A stretch of DNA of 64,000 nt from NCBI RefSeq assembly GCF_047496725.1, contig NC_132979.1:6650501-6714500 (forward strand). The letters are read 5' to 3'. The position numbers were made by a program, and so were the translations under genes. The DNA is from Anoplolepis gracilipes. Its lineage: Eukaryota > Arthropoda > Insecta > Hymenoptera > Formicidae. The notes under the pieces are model-generated. The model did no database searches, was not told the DNA's origin, and worked only from the letters and a program-made list of their open reading frames with translations. Positions within the stretch are counted from its first letter, which is position 1; every line of letters begins with the position of its first letter. Positions 25,204 through 38,310 of the stretch are shown here, piece after piece.

Positions 25204-26100
25204 TATAGATGTACTATGTGTATTATATGTGTATTATATATTATAAATTATAAATAATGAGGCTGCAAATTAAATGAAAATGCCTGCATTTTGTGATTAT
25301 TAAATGCGTTATGATGCATGACTGAAAATCGACCTGTTAATATACAATACACATTGCATCTTCAATGAAGGCTCGATGCATTTTCTGAATTTCTCATAAA
25401 AGCAAAACCAGAAGACCTTATTTCGTTCATCATAATATGAAAGAGAATTATAAAGAGAATTTTGTAATTACAAATCTAAACTGTATGTAATATAATTTAT
25501 TTAAAGAAAATTACAATTGATTCTACATATGCTACGCAATATTAACATTTACCATCGTCTTGTATTATTATTTTGTTGTTCAAAAATTAACAAGTCTAAT
25601 ATGCTTGAGACCAATAACGTCAGTTATTAATTCGCACAATTGTCAAGTCACGTATTGATACCATGAGCGTTACAACGCAAATTTGATGATGGCCAGTTCT
25701 TCTGGATCACTTCAGTAGATGAATCATCTCAAACATAAAAAGTAATCCCGCGTTCGAGAAAATGATTAGCTTAAACAAATGTAAATAAATGTATGTAGAT
25801 AAGTATCCATCTGATATTAAATAGACATATGAAAAAGATGCATCAGAAATCATAATAAGAATTTTGAAAATTGATTTTTTCGAACATGAAGTCCTGTATA
25901 AAAAAATTTTATTCTACATTTTCGACTTGCATTTTAACAAGGAATTACCTCCATATTTTCTTATTATAATTTTCGATCTTATATGTATACATATGTGACA
26001 GAATGTGAGAGAAAAGTCTGTACAAATCTTAAGAATAAAGTTCTGTACATTAGAGTAAAAAATGTATAATACAAGGGTCTTAATTGAAAAATCTTCATTC

Positions 26101-26103
<3 letters not shown>

Positions 26104-26131
<28 letters not shown>
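26104..26131. repeat. GA microsatellite
   Basis: Short (GA)n run followed about 20 bases later by a CT run, inside the spacer shared with the other receptor copies. The copy upstream of C lacks the expanded GA run. Confidence 0.85.
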
Positions 26132-26135
<4 letters not shown>

Positions 26136-27114
26136 TAATTATATTTCAATCTCTCTCTCTCATATTGTATCTATTTATATTTACTCAATCGTTACATGTG
26201 TTATTATTTAAAACAGTTAGTTTATTCAACTTTCGTTAACGATATAGACAGACTGACGAATTTTTTGATGATTATGCAACAATGAGTAACTTTTGGTATT
26301 TTTTTTATCACATGCAATAATTTGTGCGTGTTCGTATAAATTTTCAAGGAGGACATTTTGTGAATATTTTTTAAAACTGTTATTGTATTTGCCTTGATAA
26401 GAAGAGAGTTGTGCAATTTTTCTTTTTATAATTGATTATTATTTCTGTAAAGAAGCCTTTCAAAGCGCTTATTCATATAATTGTTATTCTAGCGCGTAAA
26501 ACTCAAAGTTTCTACATAACTTTCAATTACACCTTATATGTGTTTATATACCATTTTAAATTGATTGTATTATATGTAATATAATTTAAAATTTTATCTA
26601 ATTACCTAGCTTATTTTAATGTGTGTCTTCTGAATATGGAATCTGAAGAAATTGAGAAAGTATTCTGATAATTGAATTGAATATTACATGTGACAGATAT
26701 CATAATATAATTCGAGAAAATAATGATTTACCATTGCTCTTTTGCAAAAATGCAGAATAAAATTACCCTGTCAACTAAAATAGTAACTCGATAACATTTA
26801 CTCTAATAAACACTCATTTAAGATAAAATCAGTTGATTCGTTTTTATTCGCAATTTTCTAATGGAATTGATATCAGTCAGTATATATGCTTGCAGAATAT
26901 ACACTTGATGTGATATAATAAATTGAAATATGCACTTTCCGTGAACACGTGATCAGGGACGGATAAGAGAATAATTTAAATATTTCAAATGAATTATTTA
27001 ATATAAAAAAAATATTTTTATGGAATAATAATCTGCCAATATTTAGCATTTGGATAATAAAAAATATAATTAAAAAGATTGAAGACCAATAGTGTTTATT
27101 TTCATATGAATCTT

Positions 27115-27275
27115 CGCAATCGTGTTATTTGGAGCATTTGATAAGCACATACGTCCCTGTATCTATCCCGTATTACTTGATGTAGGAAAAAATATTCGCG
27201 TATAAATTTTAGCCGTTTAGTCGGTCGCTTCGAGTCTCTCGTGTTATAAACCTTCCCGGCTGACCTCTTAAGGAA
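27115..27275 (+). promoter_or_regulatory. Conserved proximal promoter of receptor copy A
   Basis: The 160 bases before the start codon are almost the same upstream of copies B (31995-32158) and C (38147-38310), including TTATTTGGAGCATTTGATAA, CACATACGTCCCTG and a TTTAGTCGG motif about 65 bases before the ATG that looks like an arthropod initiator. Stronger conservation here than in distal spacers fits a shared core promoter. Confidence 0.5.
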
Positions 27276-30200
27276 ATGAGATTAACGCTGTATCTGACGT
27301 GTTTGATACTGCCTTTTGTTCTTGTAAATTCGGAAAAGCATTTCAAAATCGATGTTTTCGTCGAAGTGATAATGGCCATTCGGAAATTTTATTCCGCAGC
27401 GACTGTTATATTCACTCATCCTGGAGATGAGTTCGGCGATTATGGCGGTCAGTTCGGAATTTAATCACGGCACAGTATTATTGTCGCTGCGATTATTATT
27501 ATTATTTTGTAAATTATTTGTAAATGTTAATTTAATCGAATAATCTAATCTCGGTAACCGATTGCGATAAATCAACACAATTGGCAGTTTGTTAATCGAT
27601 TATTGACTCTGATCGATATCTTGCGATTTCTACTCAACATCTCTCGATTCTTCTCTAAACTGGCGGAATTAAAAAAAAAAAAAAAAAACATATTGCAATT
27701 TTTTAAGATTTGTTTAAGCAAAATTATTATATTAGGATTATCTTTTATCGCGAATTCTCGCAGTTCTATTAAGTTTATGGTATTGCATTTGCAAAATCTT
27801 TACTTGTAGATTTAAAAATTACGCACCTGGTACACTCGTGCTCCCGTATGCTGGGCCGACATTACGTGGTGACCCTGGACGTGCACTTTAGACAATTACA
27901 GACATCGCTCAAATATTACCATCAAATAGTGCAACCCATAATCATTGTTATTATGCCCGATTTCGAGGCATATCTGGACTTCGTAGAGGCGACCAATACC
28001 TATCCCATGTCCTTTCCGGTGTGGTTTATGCTGTTTCTTTATGAGTCCGCCAACAATACTCACGATCATTGTCGCGAACCGATAGGTAATCCCTTCAACT
28101 TGGCATTCGATACGCAGATGCTAGTATTATGCCACAATGAAGATGTTCTGCAAGAATGGTACTCGGTCAAAGGCGAGACCACCAAAATCTTCGATTTGGC
28201 AGAATGGAAAGATGATATAAAATTCGTTCTTTTGACGAACTTATCCCTATACGATCGAAGGAAGGATTTGGAGGGAACTGTTTTACGGGCGGTCACAGTC
28301 AAGGTACTAGAGTAAATCTCAAATATGTTTTATTTTTTAGATATATAATAAAATAGTTATATATATATACATATATGGGCTCTAAATATTTTATAATTAA
28401 TTTGACGTATCAATCAAAATACGTATTTGACATTTGAATTGACTATTTCTATCAAGTTTCTTTTAAGAAAAATTGGTTTTCAATTATGGTTAAATAATCC
28501 TTTTAGAGTCGTATTTATATAAAAAGTTATGTATAATATAGTTTAAAAATATTTTATATTTAAATTAAAATAATTATAAAACAAATTTTCGATTTAATTA
28601 ATTCATATTAAATAAATTCAGGATATACAAATTTCTTCAAGTTTCGGAGTTGGAAATTACGTGGGCAATTTGTATGGGAAAGTGTTGGACGAGCTTACGC
28701 ATTCTCTCAATTTTAGTTTGGATATAGTATCTGAATTGGACGACCACGGTTTGTGGAATAGCAAGAATCACAGTTGGTCTGGAGTAATGAATGAGATTAC
28801 GTCAGGTCGCGCGGATTTCGCTATCGCCGATATGTCGATGACGAGTTTGCGAGTACGTTACGTCGATTTCACGCTGCCCTTGATAATATCTAAGAACAGT
28901 TTGTTCATCAGGCAACCTAGGATATGCGGCGTTAAATGGCTTGGTTATTTTCAGGTAATTGCGATTAATAAGATTAATTGACAATAAGATTGTTTTGGTT
29001 TACATTTTTATTCCGTTATTGGCACGAGTGTGTTAAAAGTATATATATAATATATACTTTTAAAATATTAAAAAAACAAATAATTTTTTTGAACTAATAA
29101 TTTCTTGTATAATTATTCAACAGATGTTCGATTGGAACATTTGGATTGCGATTGTCGTGTTACTATTAATTACACCCCTCCTGTTGTCTTTCATGAAAAT
29201 GTATTGCGAATTTATAAGAACTATGGATTTGATTTCCGACAATTTTCTCTGCATTTGGGGTATATTTTGTCAGCAAGCACTTATAGGTAAAAATATTTAC
29301 ACTGTTAAAAAACTAAAATTTATACAAAATAATTTTAATAAAATACCCATTCACCACATATTTAGAAAATATCTCAAGAGAAACAGAAAGAAAGTAAAGA
29401 GAAATTTAATTTTAAAGAAATTTAAGACAAGTTTAATTTTTTAAATTAAAAACTTGCATCAAATTATTTTATTTAGGAATTAAAAATTAAATGATTTTTT
29501 TAGATGCATTTTCTTCTGAAATTCTTTTTAATTAAATTTTTTTCTTCAGCATTTCCCAAAAATTCGTCGCTACGCATTGCGTACTTTACAATATTTTTAA
29601 CGGCGATATTGGTGACAGCTCATTATTCAGCAGCTTTAGTATGCTTCTTAACGTCTTGCATTCGCATTCTTCCTTTTCATTCCATAGATGAATTTGTCAC
29701 CGACGGTACTTATAAATTAATAGTTCCACGCGGCAGTGCTGACTACGACATAATCTCCGTAAGTTCATCCAGTTCATCTCAAATATTTTAACTTTCACTT
29801 CTGATGCTTATTTACTTGTAAGCGACCGAATAAACTATGCCAAACCGTTGCATCCTGCAACATGAAATTACAATTCGATGTCTGTCATAATCCTTCTTTC
29901 TTGTTAGCGCTGAAGTGTGTCTGTATGATTTATGTATTAAAAATGTTTTTGTGCGATAGCATCAGTCAGCGGATGAGGATTCGAAGGATGCTTTCTCGAT
30001 GAAACTGATGAAACTAATGAAGAAGGAATCAGAATTACCGGAGACTATAATCGATGGCTTCTTGCAAGTACGATTTTGCAACTATGACAATATAGTTGAT
30101 ATTACGTAATTTTTTCGATAAAATTAATCAATTATTTCGGATAATACAATCAATTACTAATTATTTTTAAAATATACAATGTCTGTACTTGCTTTTCTTT

Positions 30201-30740
30201 ATTTAGAAGATTATTTATATAATTTATTATCTATTATATTTGTTTAGATATGCAACGAGAAAAAAGTCGCTTACATGATATTGAATGCTTTGAAGAAAAA
30301 TGTTGAAATGGAAATTCCTTGTAAATTGTCCAGCGTTAGCACTGAAAAAATAGACAATTTAGGGATGATTCTGTCCAAAGGCAATCCATACACGGGCGTG
30401 ATAAATTATCAGTGAATATCCAGTGCAATTTTTCCATTCGCTTTTCTTCTTCCAATTATAAAAGTTTTGTATGTTTTATAGTTTACAGAAATTTTTGGAT
30501 AACGGCATGCTGGAGCGTTTAAAGGATACGAAATTCTTAATGCATTCCGCTGAAAACACAGCTTACATACCGGTCCGCATGACTAATGTCGCTCCCATTT
30601 TGGCGATTCTTTGTGGAGGGATTATTTTAAGTGTCGCTATACTGGTTATGGAAAAAATTTATTATCGATACAAGAAAAAGAAACTTCAATCGCGGATTTT
30701 CTGTCGTTCGAAAAAACAACTATTTCTCCAAAGGCAATAA
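27276..30740 (+). CDS. Ionotropic receptor (IR) family, tandem copy A
   Basis: Variant ionotropic glutamate receptor of the insect chemosensory type; a ligand-gated cation channel subunit in sensory neuron membranes is the family role. Eight exons: 27276-27447, 27810-28303, 28622-28954, 29124-29286, 29550-29758, 29960-30067, 30248-30411, 30482-30740; 633 residues. Signal peptide (1-18), short divergent N-terminal domain, ligand-binding S1 with GNYVGNLYGK and SGRADFAIAD, M1 (WIAIVVLLLITPLLL), short pore region with FCQQA, M3 (AHYSAALVCFLT, in the place of SYTANLAAFLT of classical receptors), S2, and last transmembrane helix (about 588-607) followed by a basic tail. The S1 motif MTSLR (Arg299) keeps the Thr and Arg that in glutamate receptors contact the ligand carboxylate. 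Which IR clade it belongs to cannot be told by eye; an IR75-like type is possible. Confidence 0.88.
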
Positions 30741-32158
30741 TCATGATTGGGACATATTATACTATTTTATGCAATCGGAATTTTTTAATTATTTAATTTT
30801 TTACTCAATGAGAATCTTTATATGTTAATGAAAAATGCTATTATTACGTATATTATTATTATACTATATAAATACAATAACTTATTATTGTACTATAAAA
30901 ATATTACTTCCCATATCTTTGTGAATGTGTGTTTACAGATTTACAACAGTAGTTAAATAATATTAATATTATATATAATATTATATAACATTATTCATAT
31001 ATATATCTGTATGTATATGTGTTTGTAGTAGTATTGAAATACTTTTTTAGATATCAAAATAATATGTTCTTCTAAAACTGTATATGAATTCAATATAGTT
31101 AATGTAGTTAATATTTGTACATATAAAATACAGGATGTAATAGAAAAGTCTGTACAAATCGGCTAAATGTTATTTGAAAACTCGTCAGGGGCATTTTTAG
31201 TTTGCTTATCCGGCTACAGTTTTTTGAAGAAAGATACTTTGTGAGTATTTTTTTAATATTTAAAACTGTTATTGTATTTACCTTGTTGATAAAAGAGTTG
31301 TGCAATTTTCCTTTTTATAACTGATAATTATTTCTTTAAAGAAGCCTTTCAAAGCGCTTATTCATATAATTATTCTAGCGCATAAAACTTAAAGTTTCTA
31401 CAAAACTTTCAGTTACACCTTATATGTATTTATATACCATTTTAAATTGATCGATTGTATTATACGTAATATAATTTAAAATTTTATCTAATTATCTAGC
31501 TTATTTTATGTGTCTTCTGAATGTCGAATCTGAAGAAATTGAGAAAATATTCTGATAATTGGATTAAATATTACATATGATTAGATATCATAATATAATT
31601 CGAGAAAATAATAATTTATCGTTGTTCGTTTGCGAAAATACAAAAAAGATTACTTTATCAACTAAAATGGTAACTCGATAACTACTCTAATAAACGCTCA
31701 TTTAAGATAAAATCAGTTGATTAATTTTTATTCGCAATTTTCTAATGGAATTGATATCAGTCAGTATATATGCTTGCAAAATATATACTTGATGTGATAT
31801 AATAAATTGAAATATGCACTTTTTGTGGACACGTGGTCAGGGACGGATAAGAGAATAATATGAATATTTCAAATAAATTATTTAATATAAATATAAATAT
31901 TTTTATGCAATATTCTGCCAATATTTAGTATTCAGATAATAAAAAATATAATTAAAAAGATTAAAGCCCGATCGATTGTATTTATTTTTATATGAATCTT
32001 CGCAATCGTGTTATTTGGAGCATTTGATAAGCACATACGTCCCTGCGTCTGTCGCATATTACTCGATGTAGGAAGAGATATTCACGTATAAATTTCAGCC
32101 GTTTAGTCGGTCTCTCCAAGTCTCTAGTGTAAACCTTCGCGTCTGATCTTCTAACGAA
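30741..32158. other. Spacer between receptor copies A and B
   Basis: Homologous to the spacer before A and to that before C. Contains a truncated piece of the foldback element (31161-31220) and the conserved promoter block at 31995-32158. The ORF-like stretches are AT-rich chance frames. Confidence 0.6.
31161..31220. mobile_element. Remnant (one terminal repeat) of the foldback element
   Basis: Matches the right-hand terminal repeat at 37293-37352 (GGCTAAATGTTATTTG ... CCGGCTACAG). The rest of the element and the sequence to its left are missing here: the flank ACAAATC joins directly to the inner side of the repeat. A deletion in copy B's spacer explains it. Confidence 0.8.
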
Positions 32159-33221
32159 ATGAGATTAACGCTGTATCTGACGTGTTTGATACTGCCTTTT
32201 GTTCTTGTAAATTCGGAAAGGCATTTCAAAATCGATGTTTTCGTCGAAGTGATAATGGCCATTCGGAAATTTTATTCCGCAGCGACTGTAATATTCGCTC
32301 ATCCTGCAGATGAGGTCGGCGATTATGGCGGTCAGTTCGGAATTTAATCACGGCACAGTATTATTGTCGCTGCGATTATTATTATTACTTTGTAATAATT
32401 TGTTAAATGTTAATTTAATCGAATAATCTAATCTCGGTAACCGATTGGAATAGATCAGCATCATTGGCAACTTGTCGATCGATTATTAATTCTGATCGAT
32501 ATTTTGCGATTTCTATTTAACATCTCTCAATTTTTCTGTAAACAGGAAGTAAAAAAAAAGATATCGCAATTTTAAGTTTCATTTAAACAAAATTTTCAAG
32601 ATTTTCTTTCACTGCGAATCCTTGCAGTTTTATTAAGTTTATCATATTGAATTTGCAAAATCTTTATTTATAGATTTGAAAATTACGCACTTGGTGCATA
32701 CGAGCTTACGTATACTAGGCCGACATTACGTGATGACCCTCGACGTACACTTTAGACGATTACAGATATCGCTCAGATATAACCATAAAATAGTGCAACC
32801 CATTATCATCGTTATCTTGCCTGATTTCGAGGCATATCTGGAATTCGTAGAGGCGACCAATACCTATCCCATGTCCTTTCCTGTGTGGTTTGTGCTGTTT
32901 CTTTTTTCGCGCGCCAACGATACTCACGATTATTGCCGCGAACCGATAGGTAATCCCTTCAACTTGGCATTCGATACGCAGATGCTAGTATTATGCCACA
33001 ATGAAGGTGTTTTGCAAGAATGGTACTCGGTCAAGGGCGAGACCACCAAAATCTTCGATTTGGCAGAATGGAAAGATGATATAAAATTCGTTCTTTTGAC
33101 GAACTTATCCCTATACGATCGAAGGAAGGATTTGGAGGGAACTGTTTTACGGGCGGTCACAGTCAAGGTAGTAGAGTAGAACTCCAATATGTTTTATTTT
33201 TTGAGATGTATAACAAAATAG

Positions 33222-33265
<44 letters not shown>

Positions 33266-35623
33266 GGGCTTAAATATTTTATAATTATTTGACGTATATC
33301 AATCAAAATATGTATTTGACATTTGAATTGACTATTTCTATTAATTTTTTTTTTTAAGAAAAATAGGGTTTCCAATAATGATTAAATAATCTTTTTAGAG
33401 TCGTATTTATATAAAAAGTTATATTTAGTAATGTATACATAAAATATATAAAATATAATATAAATAAATATACATATATATATAATATAGTTTAAAAATA
33501 TTTTATATTTAAATTAAAATAATTATAAAATAAGTTTTCAATTTAATTAATTTATATTAAATAAATTTAGGATATACCGACTTCTTCAAGTTTCGAGATC
33601 GGAAATTACGTGGGCGGTTTGTACGGGAAAGTGATGAACGAGCTGACGCATTCTCTCAATTTTAGTTTGGATATAGTATCTGTATTGGACGACCACGGCT
33701 TGTGGAATAGCAAGAATCACAGTTGGTCTGGAGTAATGAATGAGATTGTGTCAGGTCGCGCGGATTTCGCTATCACCGATATGTCGATGACGAGTTTGCG
33801 AGTACGTTACGTCGATTTCACGCTGCCCTTGATAATATCTAAGAACAGTTTGTTCATCAGACAACCCGAGATATGCGGTGTTAAGTGGCTCGGTTATTTT
33901 CAGGTAATTGCGATTAATAAGATTAATTGACAATAAGATTGTTTTGATTTACATTTTTATTCCGTTATTGGCACGAGTGTGTTAAATATATATATATAAT
34001 ATATACTTTTAAAGTATTAAAAAAGCAAATAATTTTTCTGAACTAATAATTTTTTGTATAATTATTCAACAGATGTTTGATTGGAACATTTGGATTGCGA
34101 TTGTCATGTTACTATTGATTACACCACTTCTGTTGTCTTTTATGAAAATGTATTGTGAATTTAGAAGAATTATGGATTTGATTTCCGACAATTTTCTCTG
34201 TATTTGGGGTATATTTTGTCAGCAAGCACTTACAGGTAAAAATTTTTACACGGTTAAAAAACTAAAATTTATACAAAACAATTTTAATAAAATACTCATT
34301 CACCACATATTTACAAAATATCTCAAGAGAAACAGAAAGAAAGAAAAGAGAAATTTAATTTTAAAGAAATTTAAGACAAATTTAATTTTTTAATTAAAAA
34401 ATTGCATTAAATTATTTTAATAAGAAATTGAAAATTAAATGATCTTTTTAAATGCAGATTCTTCTGAAATTCTTTTTAATTAAATTTTTTTCTTTAGCAT
34501 TTCCCAAAAATTCGTCGCTACGCATTGCGTACTTTACTATATTTTTAACGGCGATATTGGTGACAGCTCATTATTCAGCAGCTTTAGTATGCTTCTTAAC
34601 GTCTTGCATTCGCATTCTTCCTTTTCGTTCGATAGATGAATTCGTCACCGACGGTACTTATCAATTAATAGTTCCACGCGGCAGTGACTACGACATGATT
34701 TCCGTAAGTTTACCTCAAGTATTCTAACTTTCATTTCTGATGCTCATTTACTTGTAAGCGACCGAATAAACTATGCTATGCCAAACCGTTGCATCCTGCA
34801 ACACGGAATTACAATTACAAATTACGATTCGATGTCTGTCATCATTTTTCTTTCTTGTTAGCGCTGAAGTGTGTTTGTATGATTTATGTATTAAAAATGT
34901 TTTTGTGCGATAGCATCAGTCAGCGGATGAAGATTCGAAGGATGCCTTCTCGTCGAAACTGATGAGACTATTAAAGAAGGAATCAGAATTACCGGAAACC
35001 ATAATCGATGGCTTCGTGCAAGTACGATTTTGCAACTATGACAATATAGTTGATATTACGTAATTTTTTTTGATAAAATTAATTAATTATTTTGGACAAT
35101 ACAATCAATTACTAATTATTTTTAAAATATACGATGTCTGTACTTGCTTTTCTTTATTTAAAAGATTATTTATATAATTTATTATCTATTATATTTGTTT
35201 AGATATGCAATGAGAAAAATGTCGCTTACATGATATTGAACTCTTTAAAGAAAAATGTTGAAATGGATATTCCTTGTAAATTGTCCAGCGTCAGCACTGA
35301 AAAAATAGACAATTTAGGGATGATTCTGTCCAAAGGCAATCCATATACGGGCGTGATAAATTATCAGTGAATATCTAGTGCAATTTTTCCATTCGCTTTT
35401 CTTCTTCCAATCATAAAAGTTTTGCATGTTTTATAGTTTGCAGAAATTTTTGGATAACGGCATGATGAAGCGTTTAAGGGATACGAAGATCTTAACGCAT
35501 TCGGCCGAAAACACGGCTTACACACCAGTCCGCATGACTAATGTCGCCCCAATTTTGACTATTCTTTGTGGAGGGATTATTTTAAGTGTCGCTATACTGG
35601 TTGTGGAAAAAATATATTATTGA
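32159..35623 (+). CDS. Ionotropic receptor (IR) family, tandem copy B, shortened tail
   Basis: Same eight-exon structure as copy A: 32159-32330, 32674-33167, 33571-33903, 34073-34235, 34498-34703, 34914-35021, 35203-35366, 35437-35623; 608 residues. All splice sites and phases are kept. Differences: one residue is missing in S2 (GSDYD against GSADYD), the S1 segment reads GLYGKVMNEL and FAITD, and a TGA replaces the Arg codon after KIYY, removing the 25-residue basic cytoplasmic tail while keeping the last transmembrane helix. The channel core looks intact, so a functional receptor is likely. Confidence 0.87.
33224..33260. repeat. AT microsatellite in copy B intron 2
   Basis: Expanded (TA)n; the matching place in introns 2 of A and C holds only a few units. 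Confidence 0.9.
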
Positions 35624-35913
35624 TACAAAAAAAAGAACCTTCAATCGCGGATTTTCTATCGTTCGAAAAACAACTATTTCTCCAAAGGCAGTAATCACGA
35701 TTGGAACATATACTATTTTATGCAATTGGAATTTTTTATTTATTTAATTTTTTACTCAATGAGAATTTTTATATGTTAATGAAAAATGCTATTATTACGT
35801 ATATTATTATTATACTATAGAAATATTACTTCTTATATCTTTGTGTGAATGTGTGTTTACAGATTTACAACAGTAGTTCAATAATATTAATATTATATAA
35901 TATTATATAACAT

Positions 35914-35950
<37 letters not shown>

Positions 35951-38310
35951 CTGTATGTATATGTGTTGTCGTTGTATTGAAATATTTTTTTAGATATCAA
36001 AATAATATGTTCTTTTAAAACTGTATATGAATTCAATATAGTTAATATAGTTAATATTTATACATATACAATACAGGATGTAATAGAAAAGTCTGTACAA
36101 ATCGTGAGAATAAAGTTCTATATATTATAGCAACACATAAATATATAATGAAATAATACTAAAGGCGTAAAAGAGCCGAATATAAACAATGTAATTGAAT
36201 TAACTAAATAATTAAATAATTTATTATTACTTAAATGAGCTACAATATATAAGAACAATATAATAACAATATAAATAACTAAACGAGCGCAACAGAAATT
36301 TTTAACAGAAATATATAATACAAAAGTTTTAATTAAAAGATCTTTATCCAGCGGGAGAGAATCTTTGTTAGAGGCTCTCAGAAGGAACTCTTGAAAAGAT
36401 TTACATATTATTAATTACATCTCTTTTTCTCATATTGTATCTATTTATATCTGAATCTGTATCTATTTATATCTAAATACTATTGAGTTGTTATGGATGT
36501 TATCATTTAAAACAGTTAGTTTATTCAACTTCCGTTAACGATATTGAGACAGATTGACGAATTTGTCGATGGTTATGCAACAATGCGTAACATTCTGATA
36601 TTTTTTTTATTACATGCGATAATTCGTGCGTGCTTGTATAAAGGCTATAGCCGGATAAGCATATAAAAAGTGTCCCCGACGAGTTTTTAAATAATACTTG
36701 GACTGTCATTTCATTGTAAAAAAAAAAATTTCCTCAAAATTTCAGTTCCTTAACTTTATTATTTCCTGAGTTATCGAGAAAAATGTTATTTTCAGTTTTT
36801 ATTTTTCTTTTCTGTAAATATTTAAAATGATCCCGTATCGATTTTTTTCTGAATACTTATCAACAAAAAGAAAGATACAATAAAAATATTTTTTTATTAA
36901 TTTCGGCTAAAAGCTCGATTTTTAAAAAGAGATTGAAATTAAGAAATGACTTTTTTAACATGTTTCTTTCGAGGTTCAATCGTCAAACTTTTATAGAATA
37001 CTATTTTTATATGTTTCAATACTCTCAAATTTTTTCAATTTTTCGAGTTGGTGCAACATGATAAAAAAAATGTAAAATCATTTTTTTAATTATTTTTTTG
37101 ATAATAAGATGAAAAAGTATTTATTTTTCTTGTAATAAATATAATAATAACGATAATAGTAATAATAATAATTGTAATAGTTATAATTACACTGCAAAAT
37201 AGAAATATTTTTAATCCAAACACAATAACTCGATAACTCAGAAAATAATAGAATTAAAGAGCTGAAACTTTTTTCTACAGTAAGGACATGACAGGCTAAA
37301 TGTTATTTGAAAACTCGTTGGGAACATTTTTAGTTTGCTTTCGGGCTACAGTTTTTTGAAGGAAGATACTTTGTGAGTATTTTTTTAATATTTAAAACTG
37401 TTATTGTATTTGCCTTGATGATAAAAGAGTTGTGCAATTTTCCTTTTTATAAATGATTATTTTTTCTGTAAAGAAGCCTTTCAAAGCGCTTACTCATATA
37501 ATTGTTATTCTAGCGTGTAAAACTCAAAGTTTCTACATAACTTTCAATTACACCTTACATGTGTTTATATACCATTTTAAATTGATCGATTGTATTACAT
37601 GTAATATAATTTAAAATTTTATCTAATTACCTAGGTTAATTTTAATGTGTGTCTTCTGAATGTGGAATCTGAAGAAATTGAGAAAATATTCTGATAATTG
37701 GATTGAATATTACATGTGATAGATATCATAATATAATTCGAGAAAATAATGATTTATCATTGCTCTTTTGCGAAAATGCAGAATAGAATTACCCTGTCAA
37801 CTAAAATGTTAACTTGATAACATTTACTCTGATAAACGCTCATTTAAGATGAGATCAGTTGATTGTTTTTGCTCGCAATTTTAATGGCATTTTTCTAATG
37901 GAATTGATATCAGTCAGTACACATACTTGCAAAACATATACCTGATGTGATATTATAAATTGAAATATGCACTTTCCGTGGACACGTGGTCAGGGACGGG
38001 TAAATGAATAATATAAATATTTCAAATGAATTATTTAATATAAATAAAAATATTTTTATGGAATAATAATCTGCCAATATTTAGTATTCGGATAATAAAA
38101 AATATAATTAAAAAGATTGAAGACCGATAATGTTTATTTTCATATGAATCTTCGCAATCGTGTTATTTGGAGCATTTGATAAGCACATACGTCCCTGCAT
38201 CTATCCCATATTACTCGATGTAGGAAGACACATTCACGTATAAATTTCAGCCGTTTAGTCGGTTTCTCCGAGTCTCTAGTGTAAACCTTCGCGTCTGATC
38301 TTCTAACGAA
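35624..38310. other. Spacer between receptor copies B and C, with foldback element
   Basis: Longest spacer of the array. Contains (TA)n near 35920-35950, a segment at 36060-36640 matching the spacer upstream of A, the complete foldback element, the distal spacer shared by all copies, and the conserved promoter block ending at the copy C start codon. No gene in the spacer itself. Confidence 0.6.
36642..37352. mobile_element. Foldback/MITE-like element with about 130-bp inverted terminal repeats
   Basis: The left arm (about 36642-36785) and the right arm (about 37225-37352) are imperfect inverted repeats: CCGGATAAGC ... GACGAGTTTTTAAATAAT on the left matches the reverse complement of the right, and both continue through TGAGTTATCGAG. 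No transposase frame lies between them, so it is non-autonomous. The spacer of copy A shows the uninterrupted site (GTATAAATTTTCAAGG, about 26335-26347), and the flanking TATAAA/TTTT junction is compatible with a TA-type target duplication. Confidence 0.8.

Larger units (their letters stand above)
24131..27114. other. AT-rich intergenic region between p62 and the receptor cluster
   Basis: No gene seen. From about 25990 onward the sequence is homologous to the spacers upstream of receptor copies B and C, so the left boundary of the duplicated unit lies near here. The region around 26336-26345 corresponds to the empty insertion site of the foldback element found at 36642-37352. Confidence 0.6.

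Noticed and set aside
26222..26416. Minus-strand open frames in the receptor spacers (also near 31108 and 36521)
   Set aside because: Similar between spacers only because the spacers are duplicated; the frames are not conserved in length or sequence and have no coding character.
28066..28302. Minus-strand frames inside exon 2 of the receptor copies
   Set aside because: Antisense shadows of the conserved coding exons, repeated in A, B and C for that reason.
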